A stretch of DNA of 64,000 bases from Kribbella sp. NBC_00382 (GCF_036067295.1 NZ_CP107954.1:434001-498000); one strand, 5' to 3'; counted from the stretch's first letter, positions 25,841 through 34,610 are shown. Made by a program: numbers and translations. The notes: a model not told the origin generated them from the letters alone.

Positions 25841-27063
25841 GGTTCGATGACCGTGTCTTTTCCGATGGCTGTCACGCCGCCCTTGCTGACGGTGAAGCCG
25901 CGTTCGCGGTCACGGTCCGGGTCGATGCCGATCTCGACGCCGGCCGGCACGATCACGTTCTTGTCCAGGATGACGTTCTTCAGGACGGCGTTCGCGCCGA
26001 TCTTGCAGTTGTCCATGATGACGGCGTTCTTGATGTTCGCGCCCGCGAGGACGATCACGTTGGCGCCGAGTACCGAGTGGTCGACGGTGGCGCCGGAGAT
26101 GATCGAGCCGGCGCAGACGATCGACTCGCCGATGGTCGCGTTGTCGGTGAACTTGGCGCCGGGCAGCTGCGGGTGCGAGGTGAAGATCGGCCAGTCGGAG
26201 TTGTACAGGTTGAAGACCGGCTGGATCGAGACCAGGTCCATGTGCGCCTCGTGGTACGAGTCGAGCGAACCGACGTCGCGCCAGTACGACCGGTCCCGGT
26301 CGAGCGCGCCCGGTACGTCGTTGTCCTTGAAGTCGTAGACCCCGGCCTTGCCCTCGGCAACCAGCATCGGGACGATGTCGCCGCCCATGTCGTGCCGCGA
26401 CGCCGGGTTGGCGGCGTCCTTGCGGAGCGCCTCCACCAGTACGTCGGTGCTGAACACGTAGTTGCCCATCGACGCGAAGGTCTCGTCCGGCGAGTCCGGC
26501 AGGCCGGGCGGGTCGGCCGGCTTCTCCAGGAACTCCGCGATCGTGTGGCCGTCCTCGGCGGTCTTGATCACGCCGAACTCGGACGCCTCGACGCGCGGGA
26601 CCCGGATCCCGGCCACCGTCACGCCGTTGCCGCGCGCGATGTGGTCGGTCACCATCTGGGAGACGTCCATCCGGTACACGTGGTCCGCACCGAACACGAC
26701 GATGATGTCGGGTTTGGCGTCGTTGATCAGGTTCATCGACTGGTAGATCGCGTCGGCGCTGCCCTGGTACCACTGCGGGCCGAGCCGTTGCTGGGCCGGC
26801 ACACAGGTGACGTAGTTGCCGAGGAACGTCGACATTCGCCAGGTGATCGTGACGTGTCTGTCCAGCGAGTGCGACTTGTACTGCGTCAGCACGCACAAGC
26901 TGCGGATGCCTGCGTTGACCAGGTTGGACAGCACGAAGTCGATCAGGCGATAACTGCCCCCGAACGGCACGGCCGGTTTGGCCCGGTCCGCCGTGAGCGG
27001 CATCAGCCGCTTCCCCTCGCCACCGGCCAGCACGATTCCCAGAATTTTCGGTGCCTTCGCCAT
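25837..27063 (-). CDS. glgC: Glucose-1-phosphate adenylyltransferase
   Basis: 408 aa. The N-terminal nucleotidyltransferase domain has [13 protein letters not shown] and AKPAVPFGG; the middle has the substrate motif EFLEKP, and a C-terminal left-handed beta-helix (about 300-400, with [14 protein letters not shown]) completes it. It makes ADP-glucose for glycogen or for maltose-1-phosphate. A synthase gene lies divergently 0.8 kb away. Its 3' end overlaps kynureninase, so it may be the first gene of that transcript. Confidence 0.95.
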   Translation of the reverse strand: MAKAPKILGIVLAGGEGKRLMPLTADRAKPAVPFGGSYRLIDFVLSNLVNAGIRSLCVLTQYKSHSLDRHVTITWRMSTFLGNYVTCVPAQQRLGPQWYQGSADAIYQSMNLINDAKPDIIVVFGADHVYRMDVSQMVTDHIARGNGVTVAGIRVPRVEASEFGVIKTAEDGHTIAEFLEKPADPPGLPDSPDETFASMGNYVFSTDVLVEALRKDAANPASRHDMGGDIVPMLVAEGKAGVYDFKDNDVPGALDRDRSYWRDVGSLDSYHEAHMDLVSIQPVFNLYNSDWPIFTSHPQLPGAKFTDNATIGESIVCAGSIISGATVDHSVLGANVIVLAGANIKNAVIMDNCKIGANAVLKNVILDKNVIVPAGVEIGIDPDRDRERGFTVSKGGVTAIGKDTVIEP

Positions 27064-27109
27064 GTCCGCACCTTAGCTTTCCAAGACCCTTTGCATAAGA
27101 CAGTTGAGT

Positions 27110-27121
27110 GTGTCGTGACAC
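27110..27121. promoter_or_regulatory. GTGTC-GT-GACAC palindrome between divergent genes
   Basis: Perfect 5-bp arms with a 2-base spacer lie in the 65-bp gap between the GNAT gene and glgC, 47 bp before the glgC start. It is a candidate operator for either or both genes. Confidence 0.4.
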
Positions 27122-27128
27122 TAGGTGC

Positions 27129-27668
27129 ATGCCGATGCTCGTCGAACCCACCACTGCTGTTCACCGATCTTTCCTCGAAGCTTGGGACGAGCTGAGGTCT
27201 TCGGAGGAGCGCTGGATGGGTGCGAGCGGGTTCCGCGAGCGCTGGAGCCGGGAGCGGGCCGAGGACCCCGCCGAGTTCGCGCGGATGGTCGAGGCGATCC
27301 GCGCGGACGCTGACGAGAGCGTTTCGCCGCCGCCCGATCTTGTGCACCAGACAACCCTCTGGTTCGTCGACGACGGCGTCGAGTGGCTCGGGCGGCTGGC
27401 CATCCGGCACACCCTGACGCCGCCGCTGCTCGAGCTCGGCGGACATATCGGGTACTGCGTACGCCCCTCCGCCCGGCGCCGCGGCCACGCCACCCAGATG
27501 CTGCACCAGTCCCTGCCGATCGCCGCCCGGCTCGGCATCGATCCCGCCCTGGTCACCTGCGACGCCGACAACGAGGCCTCCCGCAAGGTCATCCTCGCGG
27601 CCGGCGGCGAACAGGAAGACGAACGCCACGGCAAACTCCGCTTCTGGGTCGCCACCCGGATGTCGTGA
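27129..27668 (+). CDS. GNAT family N-acetyltransferase
   Basis: 179 aa from ATG 27129 (ATG 27135 is also possible; no clear ribosome site, perhaps leaderless). The C-terminal half has the acetyl-CoA motif VRPSARRRGHATQMLHQSL and the later DADNEASRKVILAAGGE. The N-terminal half resembles predicted RimJ/RimL-like acetyltransferases. The substrate is unknown. It sits between the divergent glgC and the glycogen synthase gene. Confidence 0.85.
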   Translation: MPMLVEPTTAVHRSFLEAWDELRSSEERWMGASGFRERWSRERAEDPAEFARMVEAIRADADESVSPPPDLVHQTTLWFVDDGVEWLGRLAIRHTLTPPLLELGGHIGYCVRPSARRRGHATQMLHQSLPIAARLGIDPALVTCDADNEASRKVILAAGGEQEDERHGKLRFWVATRMS

Positions 27669-27680
27669 AGCCCCCACCGC

Positions 27681-27773
27681 GACATTTCAGGGGTTAACCC
27701 CTGAAATGGTGGGTTGCCTGCCCAGGTTCTCGCTAGGCAACCCACCAGCTCAGGGGTTAACCCCTGAAATGTC
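27681..27773. repeat. 93-bp inverted repeat with two GGGGTTAACCCC palindromes
   Basis: Arms of 39 nt (27681-27719 and 27735-27773) match at 37 of 39 positions around a 15-base loop. Each arm itself contains a palindrome centred on GGGGTTAACCCC; the left one is a perfect 26-bp palindrome at 27683-27708. It lies between the GNAT stop and the glycogen synthase start. It has no T-tract and looks more like a mobile or REP/MITE-type palindromic unit than a simple terminator. Confidence 0.85.
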
Positions 27774-27823
27774 GGGCTGCTGGGAGCGGGAGGTGAAGGG
27801 GTGGTGTGGCTTATGGTCGGGGG

Positions 27824-28978
27824 ATGAAGATCGCGATCCTGACGCGTGAGTTTCCCCCCGACGTCTACGGCGGGGCTGGGGTGCATGTGGACTTCCTCGT
27901 CCGCGAGCTGCACAAGCTGCTCGACGTCGAGGTGCACTGCATGGGAGAACCACGGGCCGGCGCGATCGCGCACTCCGAGGACGATCCACGCATCCCGCAC
28001 GCGAACGCGGCGCTGCGTATCCTCTCGACCGACCTGACCATGACGGCGTCTGTGGGCAGCGCTCAGCTCGTCCACTCGCACACTTGGTACGCGAACATGG
28101 CCGGGCACTGGGCCAAGCTCCTGTACGGCATCCCGCACGTGGTGACGGCCCACTCGCTGGAGCCGCTGCGCCCGTGGAAGGCCGAGCAGCTCGGCGGCGG
28201 GTACCGACTGTCGAGTTGGGCGGAGCGTACGGCGTACGAGGCTGCTGATGCCGTCGTCGCGGTCAGCAACTCCACCCGGGACGACATCCTCGCCAGCTAC
28301 CCGGCGATCGACCCGGCCAAGGTGCACATCATCACCAACGGCATCGACTCGGACTTCTACCACCCGGACCCGTCGACGGCAGTGCTCGAGCGCCTCGGCG
28401 TCGACCTCAGCCGGCCGTACGTGACGTTCGTCGGCCGGATCACCCGCCAGAAGGGTGTACCGCACCTGCTGCGCGCCGGGATGCAGCTCGACCCGTCAGT
28501 GCAGCTCGTACTGCTGGCAGGCGCGGCCGATACCCCCGAGCTGAAGGCCGAGACCGACGCCCTCGTCGACGAGCTCAAGGCCACCCGCGACGGCGTCTTC
28601 ATCGTCTCGGAGATGCTGCCGCGCCACGAGGTCCGCCAGGTGCTCACTCACGCGCTCGCGTTCTGCTGCCCGTCGGTGTACGAACCGCTCGGCATCGTCA
28701 ACCTCGAGGCGATGGCGTGCGAGACCGCCGTCGTCGCCAGCGCGGTCGGCGGCATCCCCGACGTGGTCGTCGACGGCGAGACCGGCACCTTGGTCCCGTA
28801 CGACGAGAACGACCCCATCACCTTCGAACGCCAACTGGCCGAAGGCATCAACGACCTGGTCGCCAACCCCGGTAAAGCCGAGGCGATGGGCAAGGCCGGC
28901 CGCACCCGAGCCATCGCCGACTTCGGCTGGGACGCCGTCGCCAACCGCACCGTCGAGCTGTACCAATCGCTGATCTAG
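27824..28978 (+). CDS. glgA: GT4 glycogen synthase / alpha-maltose-1-phosphate synthase (GlgM type)
   Basis: 384 aa from ATG 27824. It opens with MKIAILTREFPPDVYGGAGVH; the GT-B C-terminal half has FVGRITRQKG and the EX7E-type YEPLGIVNLEAMACE. At under 400 aa and of the GT4 type, it matches the actinobacterial protein that uses ADP-glucose to make alpha-maltose-1-phosphate for the GlgE pathway rather than classical GT5 GlgA. It is near glgC, as in mycobacteria. GlgE is not in the window. Confidence 0.92.
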   Translation: MKIAILTREFPPDVYGGAGVHVDFLVRELHKLLDVEVHCMGEPRAGAIAHSEDDPRIPHANAALRILSTDLTMTASVGSAQLVHSHTWYANMAGHWAKLLYGIPHVVTAHSLEPLRPWKAEQLGGGYRLSSWAERTAYEAADAVVAVSNSTRDDILASYPAIDPAKVHIITNGIDSDFYHPDPSTAVLERLGVDLSRPYVTFVGRITRQKGVPHLLRAGMQLDPSVQLVLLAGAADTPELKAETDALVDELKATRDGVFIVSEMLPRHEVRQVLTHALAFCCPSVYEPLGIVNLEAMACETAVVASAVGGIPDVVVDGETGTLVPYDENDPITFERQLAEGINDLVANPGKAEAMGKAGRTRAIADFGWDAVANRTVELYQSLI

Positions 28979-28986
28979 AGAGCGGA

Positions 28987-29077
28987 CCGCCAGCACACAC
29001 CAACCCGGCAAGAACTGCGTGCCGGCGGCAGCGCTGAGCGTGAGCCAGCTGAGGTCGGCGAGGTTGGTGTGTGGCGG
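28987..29077. terminator. Large fold-back between glgA and pepA
   Basis: CCGCC-AGC-ACACACCAACC (28987-29005) pairs with GGTTGGTGTGTGGCGG (29062-29077), leaving only a 3-base bulge. The 56-base interior contains a smaller CGGCA/TGCCG hairpin. It lies exactly between two convergent genes and is probably a bidirectional terminator. Confidence 0.6.
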
Positions 29078-29088
29078 GCGTCCGGGTC

Positions 29089-30609
29089 TTAGCCGATTCC
29101 GGCGGTCGGTGCTTCGCCTGTCAGCCAGGTGGTGAGCAGGCGGGCGCCGGCGCCGGTGGCGCCCAGGGAGTACTCGTACTCGTCGCGCGGTGATTCGGCG
29201 ATGCTCGACAGGTCGAGGTGGGCCCAGGGCAGGCCGCCGGTGAAGGCCTTCAGGAAGAGGGCGGCGGTGATCGAGCCCGGTCCCTTCGAGCTGTTCACCG
29301 AGTCGGCGATCGGGGTCGAGATCAGGTCGGTGTAGACGTCCGGCAGCGGCATCCGCCACAGCCGCTCGCCCGACACCTCACCCGCGCCGGCCAGCTGCGC
29401 CGCGAGCCCGTCGTCGGTGGCGAACAGTCCGCCGTACAGCATCGAGCCGAGCGACACCTTGATCGCGCCGGTCAATGTCGCGATGTCGACGATCGCGTCG
29501 GGCTTCAACTCGTTGACCGCATAGGCGAGCCCGTCGGCGAGTACCAGCCGTCCTTCGGCGTCGGTGTTCTTGACCTCGGTCGTCCGGCCGCCGTAGTGCC
29601 GGATCACGTCGTCCGGCCGGTACGCCGTGCCCGACGGCATGTTCTCGGCCGAGCAGATCAGCCCGGTGACCTTGACCTGGGCACCCAGCTCGCGCAGGGC
29701 CGACATCGTCGCGATCACCGAGCCGCCCCCGGTCATGTCGCGCTTCATCGACACCATGCCCTCGCGCGGCTTCAGCGACAGGCCGCCGGTGTCATAGGTG
29801 ATGCCCTTGCCCACCAGGACGACGTACGGGGTGTTCTTCGTCGCGCCGGCCGGCGTGTAGTCGAGGCGGATGAAGCGCGGCGGCCGGGTCGAGCCCTTGC
29901 CGACCGCGAGGATGCCGCCGAAGCCGTCGGCGGCGAGCTGCTTCTCGTCCCACACCTTGACCTCGAGGCCGGTCTGCGCGGCGAGCTCGGTCGCGCGGGC
30001 GGCCATCCAGGCCGGGTCCTTCTCGTTCGAGGGGGTGGTGGCGAACTCGCGTGCCAGCCACCCGGTCCGGCCGATGACCAGGCCGCGCTGGACCACGGCG
30101 GCGCGGTCGAGGTCGGTACCGTCCGTCAGCACCACCCGCTCGACCAGCGGCTTGCCCACGTCGACCGTCTTGCGGGTGAACGTGAACGACCCGAGCGCGA
30201 TCCCCTCGGCGAACGCCTGGAGCCCCTCGTCGTCGATGCCCTCAGCAACGACCGTGGTCAGCTCGTCCTTGCCCCGGCCGAACCGCGCGATCGCCGCACC
30301 GGCGTGTCGCAGCTCCGCCGCGGTGCCGTCGCCGGCGCCGACCAGCAGCACCTCGGTGACCTCACCGGTCAGCAGCGGGTACGCCGCGGTCGCTCCCGCC
30401 GCCGCGCTGAACCCTGTCGCGCGCTGCGCCTCGAGCAGCCGGTCGAGGTCAACCCCGAGCCGCTCACCAGCCTCCTTGGCCGCGGCCGGCAGACCCGCCT
30501 GGCCGGCCACGATCACCCAGGTCCGCGACCCGTGCACGGGGAGCCCCGGCTGCCAGACGACGGCAGGCAGAGTCGGGAAGCTGTTGCGGGCGCTGCTGCG
30601 GCGAGCCAC
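29089..30609 (-). CDS. pepA: Leucyl aminopeptidase (M17)
   Basis: 506 aa if started at GTG 30609, which has GAGGA 8 nt upstream; TTG 30636 and GTG 30624 are weaker alternatives. The C-terminal M17 domain has the metal-binding motifs KGITYDTGGLSLK and NTDAEGRL, plus MKRDMTGGG. It is a cytosolic hexameric two-metal aminopeptidase for peptide turnover. The N-terminal domain is alanine/glycine-rich as usual for the family. Confidence 0.93.
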   Translation of the reverse strand: MARRSSARNSFPTLPAVVWQPGLPVHGSRTWVIVAGQAGLPAAAKEAGERLGVDLDRLLEAQRATGFSAAAGATAAYPLLTGEVTEVLLVGAGDGTAAELRHAGAAIARFGRGKDELTTVVAEGIDDEGLQAFAEGIALGSFTFTRKTVDVGKPLVERVVLTDGTDLDRAAVVQRGLVIGRTGWLAREFATTPSNEKDPAWMAARATELAAQTGLEVKVWDEKQLAADGFGGILAVGKGSTRPPRFIRLDYTPAGATKNTPYVVLVGKGITYDTGGLSLKPREGMVSMKRDMTGGGSVIATMSALRELGAQVKVTGLICSAENMPSGTAYRPDDVIRHYGGRTTEVKNTDAEGRLVLADGLAYAVNELKPDAIVDIATLTGAIKVSLGSMLYGGLFATDDGLAAQLAGAGEVSGERLWRMPLPDVYTDLISTPIADSVNSSKGPGSITAALFLKAFTGGLPWAHLDLSSIAESPRDEYEYSLGATGAGARLLTTWLTGEAPTAGIG

Positions 30610-30660
30610 CTTGGTCGTCCTCACTGTTTTGATCAAAGGAAAGTGTCGATGTCACCGTAA

Positions 30661-30700
30661 CGACCCCGGCCGGTGCCGGAAACGGCACCCACCGGGGTCG
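30661..30700 (-). terminator. Hairpin between DUF3117 gene and pepA
   Basis: CGACCCCGG (30661-30669) pairs with CCGGGGTCG (30692-30700); nested inside, GGTGCCG-GAAA-CGGCACC (30672-30689) forms a tetraloop hairpin. There is no T-tract. Confidence 0.6.
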
Positions 30701-30744
30701 TGGAGTTATGGATGCACTCACCTGGAGCACACCGGAGAATCGGA

Positions 30745-30912
30745 TCAGCCGACAACGGCTTTGAGCGCGTTCCCCAGCTCGGTCGCCTCATCGGCGTTCA
30801 GCTCGACGACGAGCCGACCGCCGCCCTCGAGCGGAACCCGCATCACGATGCCCCGGCCCTCCTTGGTGACCTCGAGCGGACCATCGCCCGTCCGCGGCTT
30901 CATCGCCGCCAT
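30745..30912 (-). CDS. DUF3117 small protein
   Basis: 55 aa from ATG 30912. The sequence MAAMKPRTGDGPLEVTKEGR, followed by a short beta segment and the helix NADEATELGNALKAVVG, is the almost invariant actinobacterial DUF3117. Function is unknown. The mycobacterial homologue also lies near the glycogen genes. The longer frame to 31026 is not supported. Confidence 0.9.
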   Translation of the reverse strand: MAAMKPRTGDGPLEVTKEGRGIVMRVPLEGGGRLVVELNADEATELGNALKAVVG

Positions 30913-31096
30913 GCGCGCACCCCTTCCCTCATTGGATACTGCCCTCTTCGGTGTTGAGCGACGACACCACGCGGGCCCTCCGTCGCCGGTGCCCGTGCGG
31001 TGATGCGCCGTCGGCGCGCATCGCAAAGTGTGTATCTCGACCCATTATCCCCGATCCTGGGCCAGAGCCGTGCACCATACGGCAGACTCAGGTCTC

Positions 31097-31927
31097 GTGC
31101 ATGCCCGTTCAGCCCTCTTCGACCTGTACGGCGACCACCTGCGCGCGCGTGGAGCGCAAGCACCGGTGGCCGCTCTGGTCCGGCTGCTTGCCCCACTGGG
31201 TGTACATCCACCGGCGGTCCGGACCGCCGTGTCGCGGATGGTCCGGCAGGGCTGGCTGGAACCGGTACGGATCGACGGGCAGCCCGGTTACGCGTTGACG
31301 TCCCGGGCGCGTCGCCGCCTCGACGACGCCGCGGTCCGGATCTACCGAACCGAGGCCGACGGCAACCTTCCGCCGGACGGTGAGAGCCACCCCGCCGACC
31401 CACCGGGCGGGTGGGACGGGCACTGGCATCTGGGCATCCTGCGCGAGGTCCCGAACGCCCGCCGGCGCGAGCAGCTGGCGAGCCAATTCGCCTTCCTGGG
31501 TTGGGCTCCGCTGTCCGACGCGGCCTGGGTCGGCCTGCGCAACGACGCCGAGGTGGACCAGATCCTCGGCCTGGAAGGGATCGCCGCCGACCGGTTCCGG
31601 GCGCCGATCGACGACGACGCGGCCGAGTTCGCCCGCCGGGTCTGGAAGCTGGACGAGCTCGGCGCGTCGTACGACTCCTGGCTGAAGGACGCGAAGGCGC
31701 TGGTCGACAGCGCCGGCGACGACCTCACCGACGAGCAGGCGTTCGCCGTCCGGTCGGAACTGCTGCACGAATGGCGCAAGTTCCTGTTCCTCGATCCCGG
31801 CCTGCCGGCCGAGCTGCTGCCCACCGATTGGGCCGGTACCAGGGCGGCCGCGTTCTTCGACTTCCACGCCACCCGGCTGGGCCACGCGGCCGGGCGTTTC
31901 GTGGACAACTGCCTGACCGTTCACTGA
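31097..31927 (+). CDS. PaaX-like transcription repressor
   Basis: 276 aa from GTG 31097. The N-terminal winged helix (SALFDLYGDHLRARG, VHPPAVRTAVSRMVRQGWL) and the Cas2-like middle domain (WHLGILREVPNARRREQL) are the PaaX signature, with the C-terminal RKFLFLDPGLPAELLP helix. PaaX represses phenylacetyl-CoA catabolism. The next gene, 32 bp downstream, encodes an enoyl-CoA hydratase of the kind used in that pathway, so it is probably its target or partner. Confidence 0.88.
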   Translation: MHARSALFDLYGDHLRARGAQAPVAALVRLLAPLGVHPPAVRTAVSRMVRQGWLEPVRIDGQPGYALTSRARRRLDDAAVRIYRTEADGNLPPDGESHPADPPGGWDGHWHLGILREVPNARRREQLASQFAFLGWAPLSDAAWVGLRNDAEVDQILGLEGIAADRFRAPIDDDAAEFARRVWKLDELGASYDSWLKDAKALVDSAGDDLTDEQAFAVRSELLHEWRKFLFLDPGLPAELLPTDWAGTRAAAFFDFHATRLGHAAGRFVDNCLTVH

Positions 31928-31959
31928 TCTTCTTCACCGAGTGTTGGGAGCCCGCAACG

Positions 31960-32751
31960 ATGAGTGACTCTGTTCTGTACGACGTGGCCGAGGGCGTCGC
32001 GACGATCACCCTGAACCGGCCGGACGCGATGAACGCGTTCGACACCCCGACCAAGGTGGCGCTGCGGGACACGGTCCAGGCGGCCGCGGCGGACGACGCC
32101 GTCCGGTGTGTCGTGCTGACCGGCACCGGCCGTGCCTTCGGCGTCGGGCAGGACCTGAAGGAGCACATCCGGCTGCTCGCGGCGAACGACACGGACGCGC
32201 TGTGGAGCACGGTCCCCGACCACTACGCGCCGATCGCGCTGGCGCTGGCCGAGATGCCGAAGCCGGTGATCGCCTCGGTCAACGGGGTCGCCGCCGGGGC
32301 CGGCGCGTCGATGGCGTTCGCCTGCGACTTCCGGGTGGTGGCCGAGACGGCGGGCTTCAACTTCGCGTTCGCCGGGATCGCGCTGAGCTGCGACACCGGC
32401 ATCTCGTGGACGCTGCCCCGGCTGATCGGGACGGCGCGTGCTACCGAGTTGCTTTACTTCCCGCGGACGATCCCGGCCGCTGAGGCGCTCACGCTCGGGC
32501 TGGCGACTTCCGTAGTACCGGCTGAGGAGCTCGTTTCGGCGACGGCCGAGCTGGCGACGAAGCTCGCCAATGGGCCGACCGTCGCGTACGGATCGATCCG
32601 GCAGTCGATCGCGTACTCCGCGACGCACACGCTGGCCGAGTCGCTCGCCTTCGAGGGCGGCAAGATGCAGCTCACCGGCGACACCGAGGACCACCGCAAC
32701 GCGGTCGCGTCCTTCGTCGCGAAGGAGAAGCCGACCTTTCACGGCAAGTAG
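31960..32751 (+). CDS. Enoyl-CoA hydratase/isomerase (crotonase fold)
   Basis: 263 aa from ATG 31960 with GGGAG about 10 nt upstream. Crotonase motifs include TLNRPDAMNAFD, the oxyanion-hole GTGRAFGVGQDL and NGVAAGAGASMAFACD. It resembles PaaG/PaaB-type ring-CoA isomerases, and the Asp in SCDTGISW could be the catalytic acid, as in PaaG. No other paa genes are nearby. Confidence 0.85.
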   Translation: MSDSVLYDVAEGVATITLNRPDAMNAFDTPTKVALRDTVQAAAADDAVRCVVLTGTGRAFGVGQDLKEHIRLLAANDTDALWSTVPDHYAPIALALAEMPKPVIASVNGVAAGAGASMAFACDFRVVAETAGFNFAFAGIALSCDTGISWTLPRLIGTARATELLYFPRTIPAAEALTLGLATSVVPAEELVSATAELATKLANGPTVAYGSIRQSIAYSATHTLAESLAFEGGKMQLTGDTEDHRNAVASFVAKEKPTFHGK

Positions 32752-32767
32752 TCCCCGCACGTACCGC

Positions 32768-32798
32768 GGCCCGGAAACCCACCTGGGGTTTCCGGGCC
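32768..32798. terminator. Perfect 13-bp hairpin between convergent genes
   Basis: GGCCCGGAAACCC (32768-32780) and GGGTTTCCGGGCC (32786-32798) are perfect complements with a 5-base loop, between the enoyl-CoA hydratase and snapalysin stops. A strong bidirectional terminator without a T-tract. Confidence 0.75.
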
Positions 32799-32819
32799 GA
32801 GGCGCTGTTCAGCTGAAGA

Positions 32820-33488
32820 TCAGCGGATGGTCTGGAAGGTGCTCAGACCGGTCTTGCCGTTGGCCCACAGCTGGTTGACCCGGTTGCGCTCGTTCGTGTT
32901 CGGGTAGGCGTTGGTGCAGGACGTGCCGGGGCCGCCACCGGACATCAGCTCGCTGCACGGACCGGAGTAGTGGTCCGGCAGGCCGAGCACGTGGCCGGTC
33001 TCGTGGGCGACGATCCGGGTCTTGTTGTACTGCTGCGCCTGGGCGAAGTCGATGAAGATGTAGCCCCGGCCGTGGCCGTTGGTGGACGCGTAGGACCCGC
33101 GCGGGTCGTTGCCCTGTGTGTAGTAGAAGTCGTACGAGCCGCTGGTGACCTGCTGCAGCTTGACGTTGGCGACCGACGAGTTCCAGATCGACGTCGACTG
33201 CGAGATCTGGCTCGAGAACGACGACGCGTTGTTCCGGTACCGGACGGTGACCGCGGCGAGCTTGTTGCCGCTCTTGGCCTGCTTGGCCGTCGCGGACTTC
33301 ATCACCGCGTCGTAGAACGCCTTGTTGGCGGCCGCTTCGGCCGGCGAACCGGCGTAGGTCGAGACGGTGGTCGCCTCGGCGCGCTCGGGGGCGGGAGCGG
33401 CGGTCGCCTGGCCGGCCGCGGCAGCGGAGAAGCCGAGGGCGGCGGTGGCCAGAACGGCCAGGGAGGAGAGGAGCTTGCGATGGGGCAT
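32820..33488 (-). CDS. snpA: Secreted snapalysin-family zinc protease (M7)
   Basis: 222 aa: signal peptide (about 1-31), a propeptide to about residue 75, then the M7 metzincin-like domain with [12 protein letters not shown], where His162, His166 and Asp172 bind zinc (HExxHxxGxxD). Cys178 and Cys191 probably form the conserved disulfide. The length matches Streptomyces small neutral protease. A LysR-type gene lies upstream on the same strand, echoing the snpA-snpR pairing, though there they are divergent. Confidence 0.92.
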   Translation of the reverse strand: MPHRKLLSSLAVLATAALGFSAAAAGQATAAPAPERAEATTVSTYAGSPAEAAANKAFYDAVMKSATAKQAKSGNKLAAVTVRYRNNASSFSSQISQSTSIWNSSVANVKLQQVTSGSYDFYYTQGNDPRGSYASTNGHGRGYIFIDFAQAQQYNKTRIVAHETGHVLGLPDHYSGPCSELMSGGGPGTSCTNAYPNTNERNRVNQLWANGKTGLSTFQTIR

Positions 33489-33594
33489 GGGCGGGCCTCA
33501 TTCGTTTCTGGGGCGGAGAGCGATCCGTGGACTACCGAACGCGACTGACCCAGAAGAGATACCAAGTGGCGGCATTTTCCGCACCAGGACGGTA

Positions 33595-33632
33595 AATAAC
33601 CGAGGGTATTCCTGCACCCACCCTTGGTTATT
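33595..33632. promoter_or_regulatory. Inverted repeat upstream of snpA
   Basis: AATAACCGAGGG (33595-33606) and CCCTTGGTTATT (33621-33632) match at 11 of 12 positions. TATTCCTG is directly repeated at 33607 and 33629. It lies between the LysR stop and the snapalysin start and is a candidate regulator-binding site, or less likely a LysR terminator. Confidence 0.5.
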
Positions 33633-33680
33633 CCTGAAAAGCCTCCGGGTAACCCGGCGTTTGAGACCGCTCACAGAATC

Positions 33681-34583
33681 TCAGCGGTAAAGGGTGGCGG
33701 CGATCCGGGCGAGCGAGCGGATGGGCGGGGTTCGGTTGGTACTCGACCAGGCGAGCACGAGATGGCTGGGTTGGCGATCGCTGAGCGGCACGATGGTCAG
33801 GCCCGGCGGAAGGTCGTGCCCGAGCGGCGCGATGCCCACGGTGCCGTTCCAGAGCACGGACTGCATGCATTCGTGAACCGTCCGCACGATGGGGCCGCCG
33901 CGGCTGTCTCCGCGATGGCGGTCGGCGTCGCGGAGACGGTCGGTGGCACGCGCGCCGATCGGCTCGCCGGTCCAGTAGGCGCGCCAGCGGGGGTCGGCGC
34001 CTTCGGGGAGGCGGAACCAGGGGCGGTCGGCCAGGTCGGCCAGGGTGAGCGACTCACGGTCGGCCAGGGGGTCGTCGGTTCGTAGGACTGCGCCGACCGG
34101 GTCGGAGCGCAGGACCTGTGTTGCGATGCCAGTGTCGTCGAAGGGCGAGCGGGTGATGGCGACATCCACCAGGCCGGTGCGCAGGCCGATGGTCGGGTCG
34201 GTGAAGTCGGCCTCGTGGATTCGCACGGTGATACCGGGGTGCTGTTCGCGGAAGGCGGCGATGAGGTCGGGGCCGGCCTGCTCGACACTGTCGCCGAGCG
34301 TGCCGATGGTGATCGTGTCGGCGCCCGCGGCGATGGCGACTCTCGATCTCAGTTGGTCGAGCTGCTTGAGGAGGAGTCGCGTTTCGTCGTACAGGGCGCT
34401 GCCTGCGGGAGTGAGTGTGACGCCTGCCGGGGAGCGGGTCAGCAGGACGGCGCCGAGGTCGGTCTCGAGTTGTTTGATGGCGCGGCTCAGCGGCGGCTGG
34501 GTCATCGCCAGCCGTGCGGCGGCGCGGCCGAAGTGGAGTTCCTCGGCGACGGCGACGAAGTAGTTGAGGGTCCGCAGGTCCAT
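33681..34583 (-). CDS. LysR-family transcription regulator
   Basis: 300 aa from ATG 34583 (GTG 34586 also possible). The N-terminal helix-turn-helix (HFGRAAARLAMTQPPLSRAIKQLE) is followed by a periplasmic-binding-protein-like effector domain. It lies between snpA (same strand, downstream) and a divergent metallo-hydrolase gene. A T-N11-A palindrome upstream points to autoregulation and control of the divergent gene. It may also control snpA. Confidence 0.9.
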   Translation of the reverse strand: MDLRTLNYFVAVAEELHFGRAAARLAMTQPPLSRAIKQLETDLGAVLLTRSPAGVTLTPAGSALYDETRLLLKQLDQLRSRVAIAAGADTITIGTLGDSVEQAGPDLIAAFREQHPGITVRIHEADFTDPTIGLRTGLVDVAITRSPFDDTGIATQVLRSDPVGAVLRTDDPLADRESLTLADLADRPWFRLPEGADPRWRAYWTGEPIGARATDRLRDADRHRGDSRGGPIVRTVHECMQSVLWNGTVGIAPLGHDLPPGLTIVPLSDRQPSHLVLAWSSTNRTPPIRSLARIAATLYR

Positions 34584-34593
34584 CACCAGCGAC

Positions 34594-34610
34594 GATACCC
34601 GGAAGGTATC
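34594..34610. promoter_or_regulatory. LysR-box palindrome GATACC-N5-GGTATC
   Basis: Perfect 6-bp arms at 34594-34599 and 34605-34610 contain ATAC-N7-GTAT, a T-N11-A LysR box. It is 11 bp before the LysR start and 75 bp before the divergent hydrolase start. Confidence 0.6.

Noticed and set aside
25771..27195. 474-codon plus-strand frame opposite glgC
   Set aside because: Shadow frame; glgC motifs on the minus strand are unambiguous.
27681..27773. CRISPR repeat
   Set aside because: Only two copies exist, in inverted rather than direct orientation, with no regular spacers and no cas genes.
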